Assembly (NCBI RefSeq): GCF_030580855.1
Contig: NZ_JAUQOP010000006.1
Coordinates: 124,001-188,000, forward strand
DNA length: 64,000 bases
From: Pseudomonas citrullilanati
GTDB taxonomy: Bacteria > Pseudomonadota > Gammaproteobacteria > Pseudomonadales > Pseudomonadaceae
Direction: 5' to 3'
The notes below the pieces were generated by a model. That model was not told the DNA's origin. It saw nothing but the letters and a program-made list of their open reading frames with translations, and did not search any database. Shown here one piece after another: positions 35,364 through 43,864 of the stretch (positions are counted from its first letter, which is position 1; every line of letters starts with the position of its first letter). Both the position numbers and the translations under genes were made by a program.

Positions 35364-36932
35364 ATGGCAATTCCCACCCGCCATTCACTCTTTCCGTTCC
35401 TGAGCTGGCTCCCCCGACAGACCCGCGCCAGCGTCGGGCGGGATCTGATCGTCGGCCTGAGCGGCGCGATTCTCGCGTTGCCACAATCCATTGCCTACGC
35501 GCTGATCGCCGGCCTTCCGCCTGAATATGGCTTGTACGCGGCGATCGTGCCGGTGCTGATTGCCTGTCTGTGGGGCTCCTCCTGGCATTTGATCTGCGGT
35601 CCTACGGCAGCGATCTCCATTGTCCTGTACGCCAGCATCAGTCCCCTGGCCGTGCCCGCCAGCCAGGACTACGTCACCTTGATCCTGTTGCTGACCGTGC
35701 TGGCGGGCGTTTTCCAATGGCTGCTGGGGCTGTTGCGTTTCGGCGCGCTGGTGAATTTCGTCTCCCATTCGGTAGTACTGGGCTTCACGCTGGGGGCGGC
35801 GGTGGTGATCGCCTTGGGGCAGTTGCCGAACCTGTTGGGGCTGAACCTGCCGAACGAAGCCACGGCCCTGAAAGGCTTGCTGATGCTGGTCAACCACATC
35901 GGTGCTGTGGATAAACCGTCCTTGCTCTTGGGGCTGGCCACGCTGGGGCTGGGGATAACCCTGAAACGAGCGTTGCCTCGCTGGCCAAGCCTGTTGATAA
36001 CGTTGGTGATCAGCAGCCTGGTGGTCTGGCTGTGGCCCGCGATGTTCGGGCATGTGGCACTGGTCAGCGCCTTTACCGGGCGCCTGCCGCCGCTCTCGCC
36101 GCTGCCGCTGGACCTGGAGCTGATCTTGCGCCTGCTGCCGGGTGCCGTCGCGGTGGGGATGCTCGGGCTGGTCACCAGCCTGTCGATCGCCCGCTCGTTG
36201 TCGGTGCGTTCCGGGCAGTTGCTCGATGCGAACCAGGAGGTGAGGGCGCAAGGGCTTTCCAACATCGTCGGAGGATTTTTCTCCGGATCCTTGTCGGCCG
36301 GTTCCTTCACGCGTTCCGGCCTCAGCTACGAAGCCGGTGCCTGCTCCCCCTTGGCCGGGGTGTTCTCGGCCTTGTGGGTGGCGCTGTTCGCGGTCGCCGG
36401 GGCCACGCTGATCGCCCATATTCCGATCCCGGCCATGGCTGGCAGCATCCTGTTGATCGCCTGGGGGCTGGTGGATCACCGCGGCATCCGCGCGCTGTAC
36501 CGGGTGAGCCGCGCCGAATTCGTGGTCATGGGCCTGACCTGCCTGGCGACGCTGCTCCTGGAACTGCAAACCGCGATCTACGCGGGTGTGCTGGCCTCGC
36601 TGTTCTTCTACCTCAAGCGCACCTCGCAACCGCGGGTGCAGCACTTTCGCGAAGGGGAAGCGGAGATTTTGCGGGTCGGCGGGTCGATCTTTTTCGGCGC
36701 CAGTCATTTCCTCCAGGTACGCCTGCAACGCCTGCAGGCGCCGCGGGTGATCATCGACGCGCAGCAGATCAACTTCATCGATTATTCCGGCGTGGCAATG
36801 CTCCACCAGGAAGCCCGGCGCCTGCGCAGCCAGGGCCGGAGCCTGACCTTGCGCCGGGCCCGACCCCAGGTGGTGGAAGAGCTGAAGAAGCTTGAGGGGG
36901 CAGAGCATTGCCCGATCCAATTCGAAGAGTGA
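35364..36932 (+). CDS. SulP-family anion transporter with STAS domain
   Basis: A 522-aa inner-membrane protein. The transmembrane core (about 1-400) contains the SulP signature GLSGAILALPQSIAYALIAGLPPEYGLYAAIVP, given here by position only (residues about 30-65), and TGRLPPLSPLP. The C-terminal STAS domain (about 420-520) includes VIIDAQQINFIDYSGVAML. Substrate could be sulfate, bicarbonate or a dicarboxylate. It follows the choline-sulfatase locus, so sulfate is attractive but unproven, because a REP doublet separates them. Confidence 0.9.
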   Translation: MAIPTRHSLFPFLSWLPRQTRASVGRDLIVGLSGAILALPQSIAYALIAGLPPEYGLYAAIVPVLIACLWGSSWHLICGPTAAISIVLYASISPLAVPASQDYVTLILLLTVLAGVFQWLLGLLRFGALVNFVSHSVVLGFTLGAAVVIALGQLPNLLGLNLPNEATALKGLLMLVNHIGAVDKPSLLLGLATLGLGITLKRALPRWPSLLITLVISSLVVWLWPAMFGHVALVSAFTGRLPPLSPLPLDLELILRLLPGAVAVGMLGLVTSLSIARSLSVRSGQLLDANQEVRAQGLSNIVGGFFSGSLSAGSFTRSGLSYEAGACSPLAGVFSALWVALFAVAGATLIAHIPIPAMAGSILLIAWGLVDHRGIRALYRVSRAEFVVMGLTCLATLLLELQTAIYAGVLASLFFYLKRTSQPRVQHFREGEAEILRVGGSIFFGASHFLQVRLQRLQAPRVIIDAQQINFIDYSGVAMLHQEARRLRSQGRSLTLRRARPQVVEELKKLEGAEHCPIQFEE

Positions 36933-36941
36933 GACCGCTCG

Positions 36942-36966
36942 CCTTGTGGGAAAAGCTCCCACAAGG
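36942..36966. other. Perfect stem-loop between convergent SulP genes
   Basis: CCTTGTGGGA, loop AAAGC, TCCCACAAGG: a 10-bp palindrome placed between two convergent stops. It resembles a collapsed REP and may act as a bidirectional 3' end, though no T tract is present. Confidence 0.7.
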
Positions 36967-36980
36967 CTTGGACCAAGGTC

Positions 36981-38510
36981 TCAGGACGCCGCTGCACCCA
37001 CGCCCACTGTCGTGCGCAACCGTCCTTCCAAGCGACGCTTGAGCCCGCGGGATTCGATCAGCAGTTTCGAGCCCTTGCTGGCGTTGGCCCGGCTCCATTC
37101 CTCCAGCAATTCCAGGCACGAGTGGTCGATGTAGCTCAGGTTATTGAGCGGCACATGCACCGTCACGCCTTCGGGCAGGGTGCCCAGCACCTGGGTCAGC
37201 GCCGGGACCTTGAGGAAGGTCGCCGCGCCCACCAGGCGCAGTTCCATCTCACCGTCCTGAGGCAGGTCGATCAGGCTGATTTTCAAGCGCGACGCTTTCC
37301 AGGCCAACTTCGCCAGGGTCAGGCCGAAACCGATCAGCACGCCGGTCAGCAGGTCAGTGAAGATGATCGCCAGTGCCGTCGCGGCGTAGGTGAACATCGG
37401 CATCCGGCCATAACGGCCCAGGTTGCGAAAGGCCTTGAGGTCCACCAGTTTGAAGCCGGTATACACCAGAACCCCCGCCAGGCTCGCCACCGGAATGCTT
37501 TGCAGCACGCTGGACAGCAGCAATACGAACAACAACAGCCACAGGCCATGGAAAATCGTCGACATCCGGGTGGTTGCCCCGGCCTGGACGTTGGCTGAGC
37601 TGCGCACGATCACGCCCGTCATCGGCAAGGCGCCGAGCAGGCCGCACAGCATGTTGCCGATGCCTTGGGCCGACAGCTCCCGGTCGAAGTCCGCCCGTTC
37701 ACCGCTGTGCATGCGATCCACCGCCGCGGCCGACAGCAGGGTTTCGGCGCTGGCGATGAACGCGACCGCGAAGGCGGCGATCAGCAGCGTCGGATCGGCC
37801 AGGTTCAGCAGGTCCGCCGGACGCAGCCAGTCGATGGCGTCGGCGAGGTTGTCCGGGACTTCCACGCGCTTGACCGGCAGGGCCAACAGCAGGCTGGCGA
37901 TGGTCGCCAGGCCTACGCCAAGCAAGGCGCCGGGGATGAAGCGCAGGCTGTGGGGGCGCAGCTTTTCCCACAGCCACATCACGGCCATCGTCGACAGGCC
38001 GAGCAGGCCGGCCTGCCAGCCGAAGGACGGCAGCGCCTGGGCCACCGCCGAGGGGAAGGCCACCAGGTTATCCAGCCCGGACGGCTTGGGCGCCGCGTCG
38101 AGCATCACGTGGACCTGGGACAACACGATCAACACGCCAATGCCCGCCAGCATGCCATAGACCACCGCCGGCGCCGTCACCCGGAACCAGCAGCCCAGGC
38201 GAAAACGCCCGGCCAGCAGTTGCAGCAACCCTGCCAGCAGCAGGATCGGCCCGAGCATCGCCACGCCATGTTGGCGCACCAGTTCGAAGACCAACACCGC
38301 CAAGCCGGCGGCCGGACCACTGACCTGCAATTTCGAGCCGGCGAGGAAGCCGACCACCAGGCCACCGACGATGCCGGTGACCAAGCCCTTGGCAGGTGGC
38401 AGGCCGGAGGCGATGGCAATGCCCATGCACAAGGGCAGCGCCACCAGGAACACAACCACCGAAGCCAGCAGCTCCCGTGGCAGGACAGCTTTTAATTGAG
38501 CAGCACGCAT
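36981..38510 (-). CDS. SulP-family transporter, probably bicarbonate (linked to carbonic anhydrase)
   Basis: A 509-aa protein with SulP transmembrane core (ELLASVVVFLVALPLCMGIAIA start; LSAQGIGNMLCGLLGALPM; ATTRMSTIFHGLW) and a C-terminal STAS-like domain (about 400-500, NNLSYIDHSCLELLEEW). It is 91 bp downstream of a beta carbonic anhydrase gene on the same strand. That pairing is known from other bacteria and suggests HCO3- transport coupled to CO2 hydration. It is divergent in sequence from the adjacent convergent SulP gene, so the two are not a recent duplication. Confidence 0.87.
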   Translation of the reverse strand: MRAAQLKAVLPRELLASVVVFLVALPLCMGIAIASGLPPAKGLVTGIVGGLVVGFLAGSKLQVSGPAAGLAVLVFELVRQHGVAMLGPILLLAGLLQLLAGRFRLGCWFRVTAPAVVYGMLAGIGVLIVLSQVHVMLDAAPKPSGLDNLVAFPSAVAQALPSFGWQAGLLGLSTMAVMWLWEKLRPHSLRFIPGALLGVGLATIASLLLALPVKRVEVPDNLADAIDWLRPADLLNLADPTLLIAAFAVAFIASAETLLSAAAVDRMHSGERADFDRELSAQGIGNMLCGLLGALPMTGVIVRSSANVQAGATTRMSTIFHGLWLLLFVLLLSSVLQSIPVASLAGVLVYTGFKLVDLKAFRNLGRYGRMPMFTYAATALAIIFTDLLTGVLIGFGLTLAKLAWKASRLKISLIDLPQDGEMELRLVGAATFLKVPALTQVLGTLPEGVTVHVPLNNLSYIDHSCLELLEEWSRANASKGSKLLIESRGLKRRLEGRLRTTVGVGAAAS

Positions 38511-38601
38511 GGCGACTCTCCCGAAGTTTCTTCAGGCATGGCAAGGCCCGACCGCCTGGATGGCAGGCAGGCTTTGTTCCACGCAAGGATGGTAGGAGCG
38601 G

Positions 38602-39333
38602 TTAGAAGCGCGCTTTGGGCGTCGCGACCGGGATCGGATGGCTACCATCGAGCGGCAGGAAACAACCTCGGTCCGCGTCGAAGGCTTTGATCTCGCTGGT
38701 CTCGATGTTGTACACCCAGCCGTGGATGAACAACTGGCCGCTGGCCATGCGCGAGGCGACCGAAGGGTGCGTTCGCAGGTGCTGCAACTGCGCGATCACG
38801 TTCTCTTCGGTGAGGATGGGCATGGTCTGTTTTTCGTCGCCGCAGGGGCAGTTGTCATGGACCATGGTCTTGGCCACCTCGGCGTGGCGCAGCCAGGCCT
38901 TGACGGTCGGCATCTTTTCCAGCGTTTCCGGGTTGAGTACCGCGCGCATGGCGCCGCAATCGGAATGGCCGCATACGATGATGTGCTGCACGCCGAGGGC
39001 CAGCACCGCGTACTCGATGGCCGTGGAAACGCCGCCGTTCATCTGCCCGTAGGGCGGAACGACGTTGCCGACGTTACGGGTGACGAACAGGTCGCCGGGG
39101 GAGCTGTGGGTGATCAACTCGGGCACGATGCGCGAGTCGGCGCAGGTGATGAACATCGCCCGGGGGGATTGGGCGGTGGCGAGTTTCTTGAAGAGTTCTT
39201 CCTGCTGCGGGAAGACTTCGTGATGGAAATGCAAAAAGCCGTCAACAATATGCTGCAGCGCTGCATCGGCGGTCTCCGCCTCGGGTTGGGCTGAAGCCGA
39301 CGCAGCCAACGGCTGTTTATCCTTGTCACTCAT
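38602..39333 (-). CDS. Beta-class carbonic anhydrase
   Basis: It interconverts CO2 and bicarbonate. It is 243 aa with zinc ligands Cys64 (CADSR, with the Asp66/Arg68 dyad), His123 and Cys126 (HSDCGAM). No signal peptide, so cytoplasmic. Length and motifs are complete. It is first gene of a two-gene unit with the SulP transporter. Confidence 0.94.
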   Translation of the reverse strand: MSDKDKQPLAASASAQPEAETADAALQHIVDGFLHFHHEVFPQQEELFKKLATAQSPRAMFITCADSRIVPELITHSSPGDLFVTRNVGNVVPPYGQMNGGVSTAIEYAVLALGVQHIIVCGHSDCGAMRAVLNPETLEKMPTVKAWLRHAEVAKTMVHDNCPCGDEKQTMPILTEENVIAQLQHLRTHPSVASRMASGQLFIHGWVYNIETSEIKAFDADRGCFLPLDGSHPIPVATPKARF

Positions 39334-39544
39334 GATTCATCCTCTTTGACGGTTGACGCCAGTGGCTGGTTAAAAAACGTCCAGGTCGAAGGCCCGACCC
39401 GTCAGTCACTCGTTGAACAAGGTAGCGGTCGAAACTTAACTCAAACTGAATCAATGGCTCTAGGACGTAGATTACAAGGCATGAATCACAACTCGACGCG
39501 CCCAGGCGCGGGCGTGCGGACGTTGTGCCACGGTTCCACTGTAT

Positions 39545-40603
39545 TCAAATCAAGGACATTTGTCGGCCCGGCGGACAGAAGGCGTCGCAATCCAGCGCGT
39601 AGCCTTCGCGCCGGTCCAGCCCCAGCCGCTTGATCGCCTTGGTGAAGCGCTGGGCCAGCAGGTCGGCGAAGGGGCCTTCGCCGCGCATGCGGTTGCCGAA
39701 CTGGCTGTCGTACAGTTCACCGCCGCGGCTCTGGCGCACAAGGCTCAGCACATGGGCGGCCCGCTGCGGGTAATGCGCTTGCAGCCACTGCTCGAACAGC
39801 GGCGCGACCTCCAGGGGCAGGCGCAACATGACGTAGGAAGCCGTCTGGGCACCGGCGGCATGGGCTTGGGCCAGTAGCGCCTCGATTTCGCTGTCGTTGA
39901 TCATCGGGATCATCGGGGCGCACAGCACTCCCACCGGGATGCCGGCCTCGCGCATGACCTTGATCGCCCGCAACCGCGCCTTGGGCGCCGCCGCGCGCGG
40001 TTCGAGGATGCGCTTGAGCTCATCGTCCAGGGTGGTGAGGCTGATCATCACCGCCACCAGTCGCTGGCGAGCCAGCTCCGCCAGCAGGTCCAGGTCGCGC
40101 AGGATCAGCGAGCCCTTAGTCACGATGGTCACCGGATGGCGGTAGCGCAACAGCACTTCCAGGATCCTGCGGGTGATGCGTTGCTCGCGCTCGATGGGCT
40201 GGTAGGGGTCGGTGTTGGAGCCCAGGTTGATCGGCGCGCATTGATAGCCTCGCTTGGACAGCTGTTCTTCCAGCACGTCGGCGGCGTTGCTCTTGGCGAT
40301 CAACCGGGTTTCGAAATCCAGCCCCGGCGACATGTCCCAATACGCGTGGCTGGGGCGGGCGTAGCAATAGATGCAACCGTGTTCGCAACCGCGGTAGGGG
40401 TTGATCGAGCGATCGAAGGGAATGTCCGGCGAGGTGTTGCGGGTGATGATGGTCTTCGCCGTTTCGAAGCGCACTTCGGTGCCTTGGGTCGGCGGTACTT
40501 CCTGATACCAGCCGTCATCCTCGACCACCGAGCGACTCGGGGCGAAGCGATTGTGGGGGTTGGCAGCGGTGCCACGGCCACGTGGCGGCAGGGAGGCTGA
40601 CAT
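39545..40603 (-). CDS. Radical SAM protein (PA0069 family, spore-photoproduct-lyase-like)
   Basis: A 352-aa protein binding a [4Fe-4S] cluster through Cys73, Cys77 and Cys80 (CEHGCIYC), followed by SAM-binding segments (NLGSNTDPYQPIERE, TKGSLILRD, SLTTLDDELKRILEPR). It resembles the Rv2578c/SplB-like group. A LexA box lies 17 bp upstream of the start, so it is probably part of the SOS response, and I recall the P. aeruginosa orthologue being in the LexA regulon. A DNA-lesion repair role is plausible but not shown. Confidence 0.9.
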   Translation of the reverse strand: MSASLPPRGRGTAANPHNRFAPSRSVVEDDGWYQEVPPTQGTEVRFETAKTIITRNTSPDIPFDRSINPYRGCEHGCIYCYARPSHAYWDMSPGLDFETRLIAKSNAADVLEEQLSKRGYQCAPINLGSNTDPYQPIEREQRITRRILEVLLRYRHPVTIVTKGSLILRDLDLLAELARQRLVAVMISLTTLDDELKRILEPRAAAPKARLRAIKVMREAGIPVGVLCAPMIPMINDSEIEALLAQAHAAGAQTASYVMLRLPLEVAPLFEQWLQAHYPQRAAHVLSLVRQSRGGELYDSQFGNRMRGEGPFADLLAQRFTKAIKRLGLDRREGYALDCDAFCPPGRQMSLI

Positions 40604-40619
40604 GGGGAATACTCCGATG

Positions 40620-40635
40620 CTGTATGTGCATACAG
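40620..40635 (-). promoter_or_regulatory. LexA operator (SOS box)
   Basis: CTGTATGTGCATACAG fits CTGT-N8-ACAG with a fully palindromic core. It lies 17 bp upstream of the radical SAM start and overlaps where its promoter should be (GATACT immediately adjacent on the minus strand). Confidence 0.87.
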
Positions 40636-40800
40636 TATCGCGAGCTTTGCGTTCGGACCAGTGCCATTCAGCGGTCCGGCCGCAAGCGCCCCTGGCGTCA
40701 AACCCAATTCACAACACTTTGACGTCCTGCTTACGGGTTTTTAACCGGAGCGAGCCGACACTGTGCACCCTCGAACCTTCTTGTCTCCGGTTGTCCGTGC

Positions 40801-41481
40801 ATGCTCAAGCTCTGCTCCCGTTCACTGTGTTGCCTGGCCTTGCTGATCGGTCTGGCTGAAATACCCGCCCAGGCGGCGGATGCCGTGCAGACGCGGCCCG
40901 CCGAGTGGGCCCAGCCTGTGGAAAAGGACTACAACCTGTACCAGATGTCGCCCACGCTCTACCGCAGTTCCTTGCCGGACAGCGGGGCCCTGCCGTTGTT
41001 GGCGAAGCTGCGGATCGGCACGGTCATCACGTTCCTGCCGACGTCGGATGCGCGCTGGCTCTCCGCCCCCGACATCGAACAGGTACGGTTGCCCTATCGC
41101 ACCAATCACGTCGACGACAGCGACATACTCCGCGCCCTGCGCGCCATCCAGGCCGCCGAAGCCAAGGGGCCGGTGCTGATGCACTGCAAGCACGGCTCGG
41201 ATCGCACCGGCCTGGTGGCGGCCATGTACCGCGTGGTGGTACAGGGCTGGAGCAAAGAAGACGCGCTGAACGAAATGACCGAGGGCGGCTTCGGGGACAG
41301 TCATCACTTCAAGGATGGCGTTCGCTACATGATGCAGGCCGATGTGGAAAAACTGCGCACGGCATTGGCCAATGGCGACTGCAGCACCAGCGTCTTCGCG
41401 CTCTGTTCCCTGGAGAGCTGGGTCAACAGCACGACGAACCTTCATCACCTCGACGCTCAGGCGGTCACGCCGCCGCGCTGA
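40801..41481 (+). CDS. TpbA-like periplasmic dual-specificity phosphatase
   Basis: A 226-aa protein with signal peptide (about 1-25, ending AQA) and a cysteine phosphatase domain. The P-loop is HCKHGSDRTG with nucleophile Cys129 and Arg135, and the general-acid candidates are Asp105/Asp106 (NHVDDSDIL). Sequence around NLYQMSPTLYRSSLP, RVVVQGWSKEDALNEM and GGFGD strongly recalls TpbA of P. aeruginosa, which dampens the diguanylate cyclase TpbB/YfiN. No yfiBNR genes adjoin it here. Its last 25 bp overlap the convergent M3 peptidase gene. Confidence 0.88.
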   Translation: MLKLCSRSLCCLALLIGLAEIPAQAADAVQTRPAEWAQPVEKDYNLYQMSPTLYRSSLPDSGALPLLAKLRIGTVITFLPTSDARWLSAPDIEQVRLPYRTNHVDDSDILRALRAIQAAEAKGPVLMHCKHGSDRTGLVAAMYRVVVQGWSKEDALNEMTEGGFGDSHHFKDGVRYMMQADVEKLRTALANGDCSTSVFALCSLESWVNSTTNLHHLDAQAVTPPR

Positions 41482-43472
41482 TCGCAGGCCTGCCTGAAGG
41501 CCGCGATGGAGGCGGCGAGCGGTCGAGAATCACCCGGGCCGAATAGCGTCTCGCGCAATGCCCGGCCTGTTCGCCGGTCGAACAGCCCGTTGCGCCTGAA
41601 CACTTCGAACACGGTGTGGGCCAATTGCCTGGACCAGGCATAGGCGTAGATTCCGGCGGCATAGCCGGTGACCATGTAATCCAGGCCATTGGGCCAGCGT
41701 TCGTCTGCGAAGGCGGGCAGATGCCCCACTTGTGCGCTGACCTGGTCGAAAATCTCTTGGGCACTTCGCCCGTCGCCGTCGTTGCGGTGCAGTTCCAGGT
41801 CGAATAAAGCCTCGCGCAGGGACGCCGCCTGTTCCCAACTGGCCTGGGTGTCGAGGTAATCGAGCAACTGATCGGCGATGTTTTCCGGCAAGGGCGCGCC
41901 GGTCTGGTGATGGCTGGACAGTCGAATCAGGCAGGGTATGGAAAAACACCATTGCTCGAACAGCACCCCGGCAAACTCCGCCGTGTCCCGGGAAAGCTCC
42001 GTGATCCCGGACACGTCGCGATACTCCGCGCGGGTCAGGATGTGGTGCAGGCAATGGCCGAGTTCGTGAAACAGAATCCGCAGTTGCCGGTGATCCAGCA
42101 AAACCGGTTGCTTACCTGAAGGACGCGGCAGCCAGCCATGCAGCACTGCGATGGGGTGCCGAGGCCGGCCCTCGGCGGTGATGCGGCGGTTGCGCAGGGT
42201 GGTGGTCTGGGGGAAACCTTCCTCGCTTGGGTCCTCGAACGGATCGAAATAAAAGTAGCCGATGGTTTCGCCCCACTCGCGGACTTCGAACAGGCACACC
42301 TGGGCGTCCCAGCTCGCCACCTCCGGGCGCTCGATGATCTCCACGCCGAGCAGCTCCCCCGCGATCTGCCTCATCCGGGCAAAGGTGGTCGCCAGCGTAA
42401 ACCAGGCGCTGATGGACTGCTCCGACACGCCCGTCGCTTGCCGACGGAGCTTCTCCGCCAGGTACGGATAATCCCATGGCTGCAAGGCGCCGTAGCCCTG
42501 CGCCGAGGCAAATGCCTTGAGCTGCTCGGTGTCCTGTGGCCAGGTTTTTTTCTGCCGCGCGAGCTGTCGCCGCAGGAACGACAAGACCTGTTCCGGTGAC
42601 TGCGCCTGCTCCGGCTCGATCGCCAAGTGCGCGTAGCTGGCGTAGCCCAATAACCTCGCGTACTGGTGGCGGTCCCTGAGCAACTGCCGGAGGACTTCGC
42701 CATTGTCGAACTGCCCGGCCTGGGGGCCCTGGTCCGAGGCGCGGGTGCTGTAGGCGATGTACACGCGTTGGCGCAGCAGCCGGTCGTCGGCATGGCGGGT
42801 GACGGTGCGAAACGAGGTTTCGTCGAGCGTCAGCAGCCAGCCTTTGTGCCCTTGCTCGCGCGCCAGGTCGGCCATGCGCTGCCTGAAAGCCGCCGGCAGG
42901 CCGTTCAACGCCGTCTCGTCGTCAAAGACCTGGCTCCAGGCCTTGTTGGCTTCTTGCAAGTGTTCCATGAACAAGTACCGGCCGCCCTGGATACGCAGCG
43001 CCAGGTCCTTCACCTCGGCCTGTGATGGGTGGCCGGACCCGCCCAGGCGAAAGCGCCGGAGGATCTTTTCCAGGGTTCTTTTCCTGGCCGGGGCGAAGTG
43101 CTGGGCTATCTGGCTGTCCGCCAGGCGCTGGTAGAGCTGGAACAGCCCGGGGTGTTCATCGAGGGAACGCTGGAAATCCTGCAAGCGGTCGCTGCAGTCG
43201 AGCGAAGCCTGGGCCCAGTCGCTTCCCGTCCTGGTGGAGGTCAGGCGGTCCAACACGTAGCCGAAGGTCTTCAAGCGCGCATGGACCTCGTCCATGGCCA
43301 GCACCAGGTCATCCCAGGTGGGAAACACCGCCTGGGTCTGGATGACATGGGCCACCTGGGCGCGGCTGTCGGCGAGGATACGGTCGAGGGCCGGGGCAAA
43401 ATGCCGGGCTTCGATATGGGCAAACGGGGGCAGGTCGTAGGCCTGCAGCAGGGGGTTGTCGGCAAGGGGCAT
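41457..43472 (-). CDS. M3-family zinc oligopeptidase, second copy (PrlC paralogue)
   Basis: A 671-aa thimet-type peptidase. The zinc site is HELGHCLHH with the third ligand Glu in DTAEFAGVLFEQW. The N-terminus (NPLLQAYDLPPFAHIEARHF) parallels that of PrlC (NPLLQPYDLPPFSAIRAEHV) 2.4 kb away. The catalytic residues are conserved, so it is probably active in degrading short peptides in the cytoplasm. It is third in a prlC-yheV-M3 unit and looks like an old duplication with substantial divergence. The 3' end overlaps the tpbA-like gene. Confidence 0.9.
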   Translation of the reverse strand: MPLADNPLLQAYDLPPFAHIEARHFAPALDRILADSRAQVAHVIQTQAVFPTWDDLVLAMDEVHARLKTFGYVLDRLTSTRTGSDWAQASLDCSDRLQDFQRSLDEHPGLFQLYQRLADSQIAQHFAPARKRTLEKILRRFRLGGSGHPSQAEVKDLALRIQGGRYLFMEHLQEANKAWSQVFDDETALNGLPAAFRQRMADLAREQGHKGWLLTLDETSFRTVTRHADDRLLRQRVYIAYSTRASDQGPQAGQFDNGEVLRQLLRDRHQYARLLGYASYAHLAIEPEQAQSPEQVLSFLRRQLARQKKTWPQDTEQLKAFASAQGYGALQPWDYPYLAEKLRRQATGVSEQSISAWFTLATTFARMRQIAGELLGVEIIERPEVASWDAQVCLFEVREWGETIGYFYFDPFEDPSEEGFPQTTTLRNRRITAEGRPRHPIAVLHGWLPRPSGKQPVLLDHRQLRILFHELGHCLHHILTRAEYRDVSGITELSRDTAEFAGVLFEQWCFSIPCLIRLSSHHQTGAPLPENIADQLLDYLDTQASWEQAASLREALFDLELHRNDGDGRSAQEIFDQVSAQVGHLPAFADERWPNGLDYMVTGYAAGIYAYAWSRQLAHTVFEVFRRNGLFDRRTGRALRETLFGPGDSRPLAASIAAFRQACDQRGGVTA

Positions 43473-43582
43473 GGGGCCTTCCTGTCAGTCTGTCGTGGTG
43501 GACAGTCTGCGCGGGAAGGCCTTGCGTCTTGCGGTACATAGGTATCGCAGGCGCGCCGGATGACGCGCCTGCGGCCAGCGGA

Positions 43583-43864
43583 TTACTCCGTGGGTTTCTT
43601 CTTCAGCTTGGGGTTGGGGAAGAACTGCACCGCCTGGACCTTGGCATCCGCCGCCTTGGGCGCCGAGGTGTTGACGCGGGTGCCCAGTTCCTTGGGCACC
43701 GACAGGCCTTGTTCGTTGAGCGTGTCGGAATAACCGCAGGCCACGCATTCACGATGGGGCACGCCGTCTTCGTTCCACATCATCAGCTTGTCCGGTTCAC
43801 TGCAGGCCGGGCAGACCGCCCCGGCAATGAAGCGACGCTTGGTGATCACAGGCCCCTCGCTCAT
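43583..43864 (-). CDS. YheV-family zinc-ribbon protein
   Basis: A 93-aa protein with two CxxC knuckles, Cys18-Cys21 (CPAC) and Cys40-Cys43 (CVAC), forming a zinc ribbon, and a basic C-terminus (PNPKLKKKPTE). YheV proteins are uncharacterised. Its start overlaps the prlC stop by 4 bp, implying coupled translation with the oligopeptidase. Confidence 0.88.
   Translation of the reverse strand: MSEGPVITKRRFIAGAVCPACSEPDKLMMWNEDGVPHRECVACGYSDTLNEQGLSVPKELGTRVNTSAPKAADAKVQAVQFFPNPKLKKKPTE

Noticed and set aside
43583..43864. Small gene after prlC as a peptidase inhibitor
   Set aside because: The two CxxC knuckles and the sequence fit the YheV zinc-ribbon family; nothing supports an inhibitor role.
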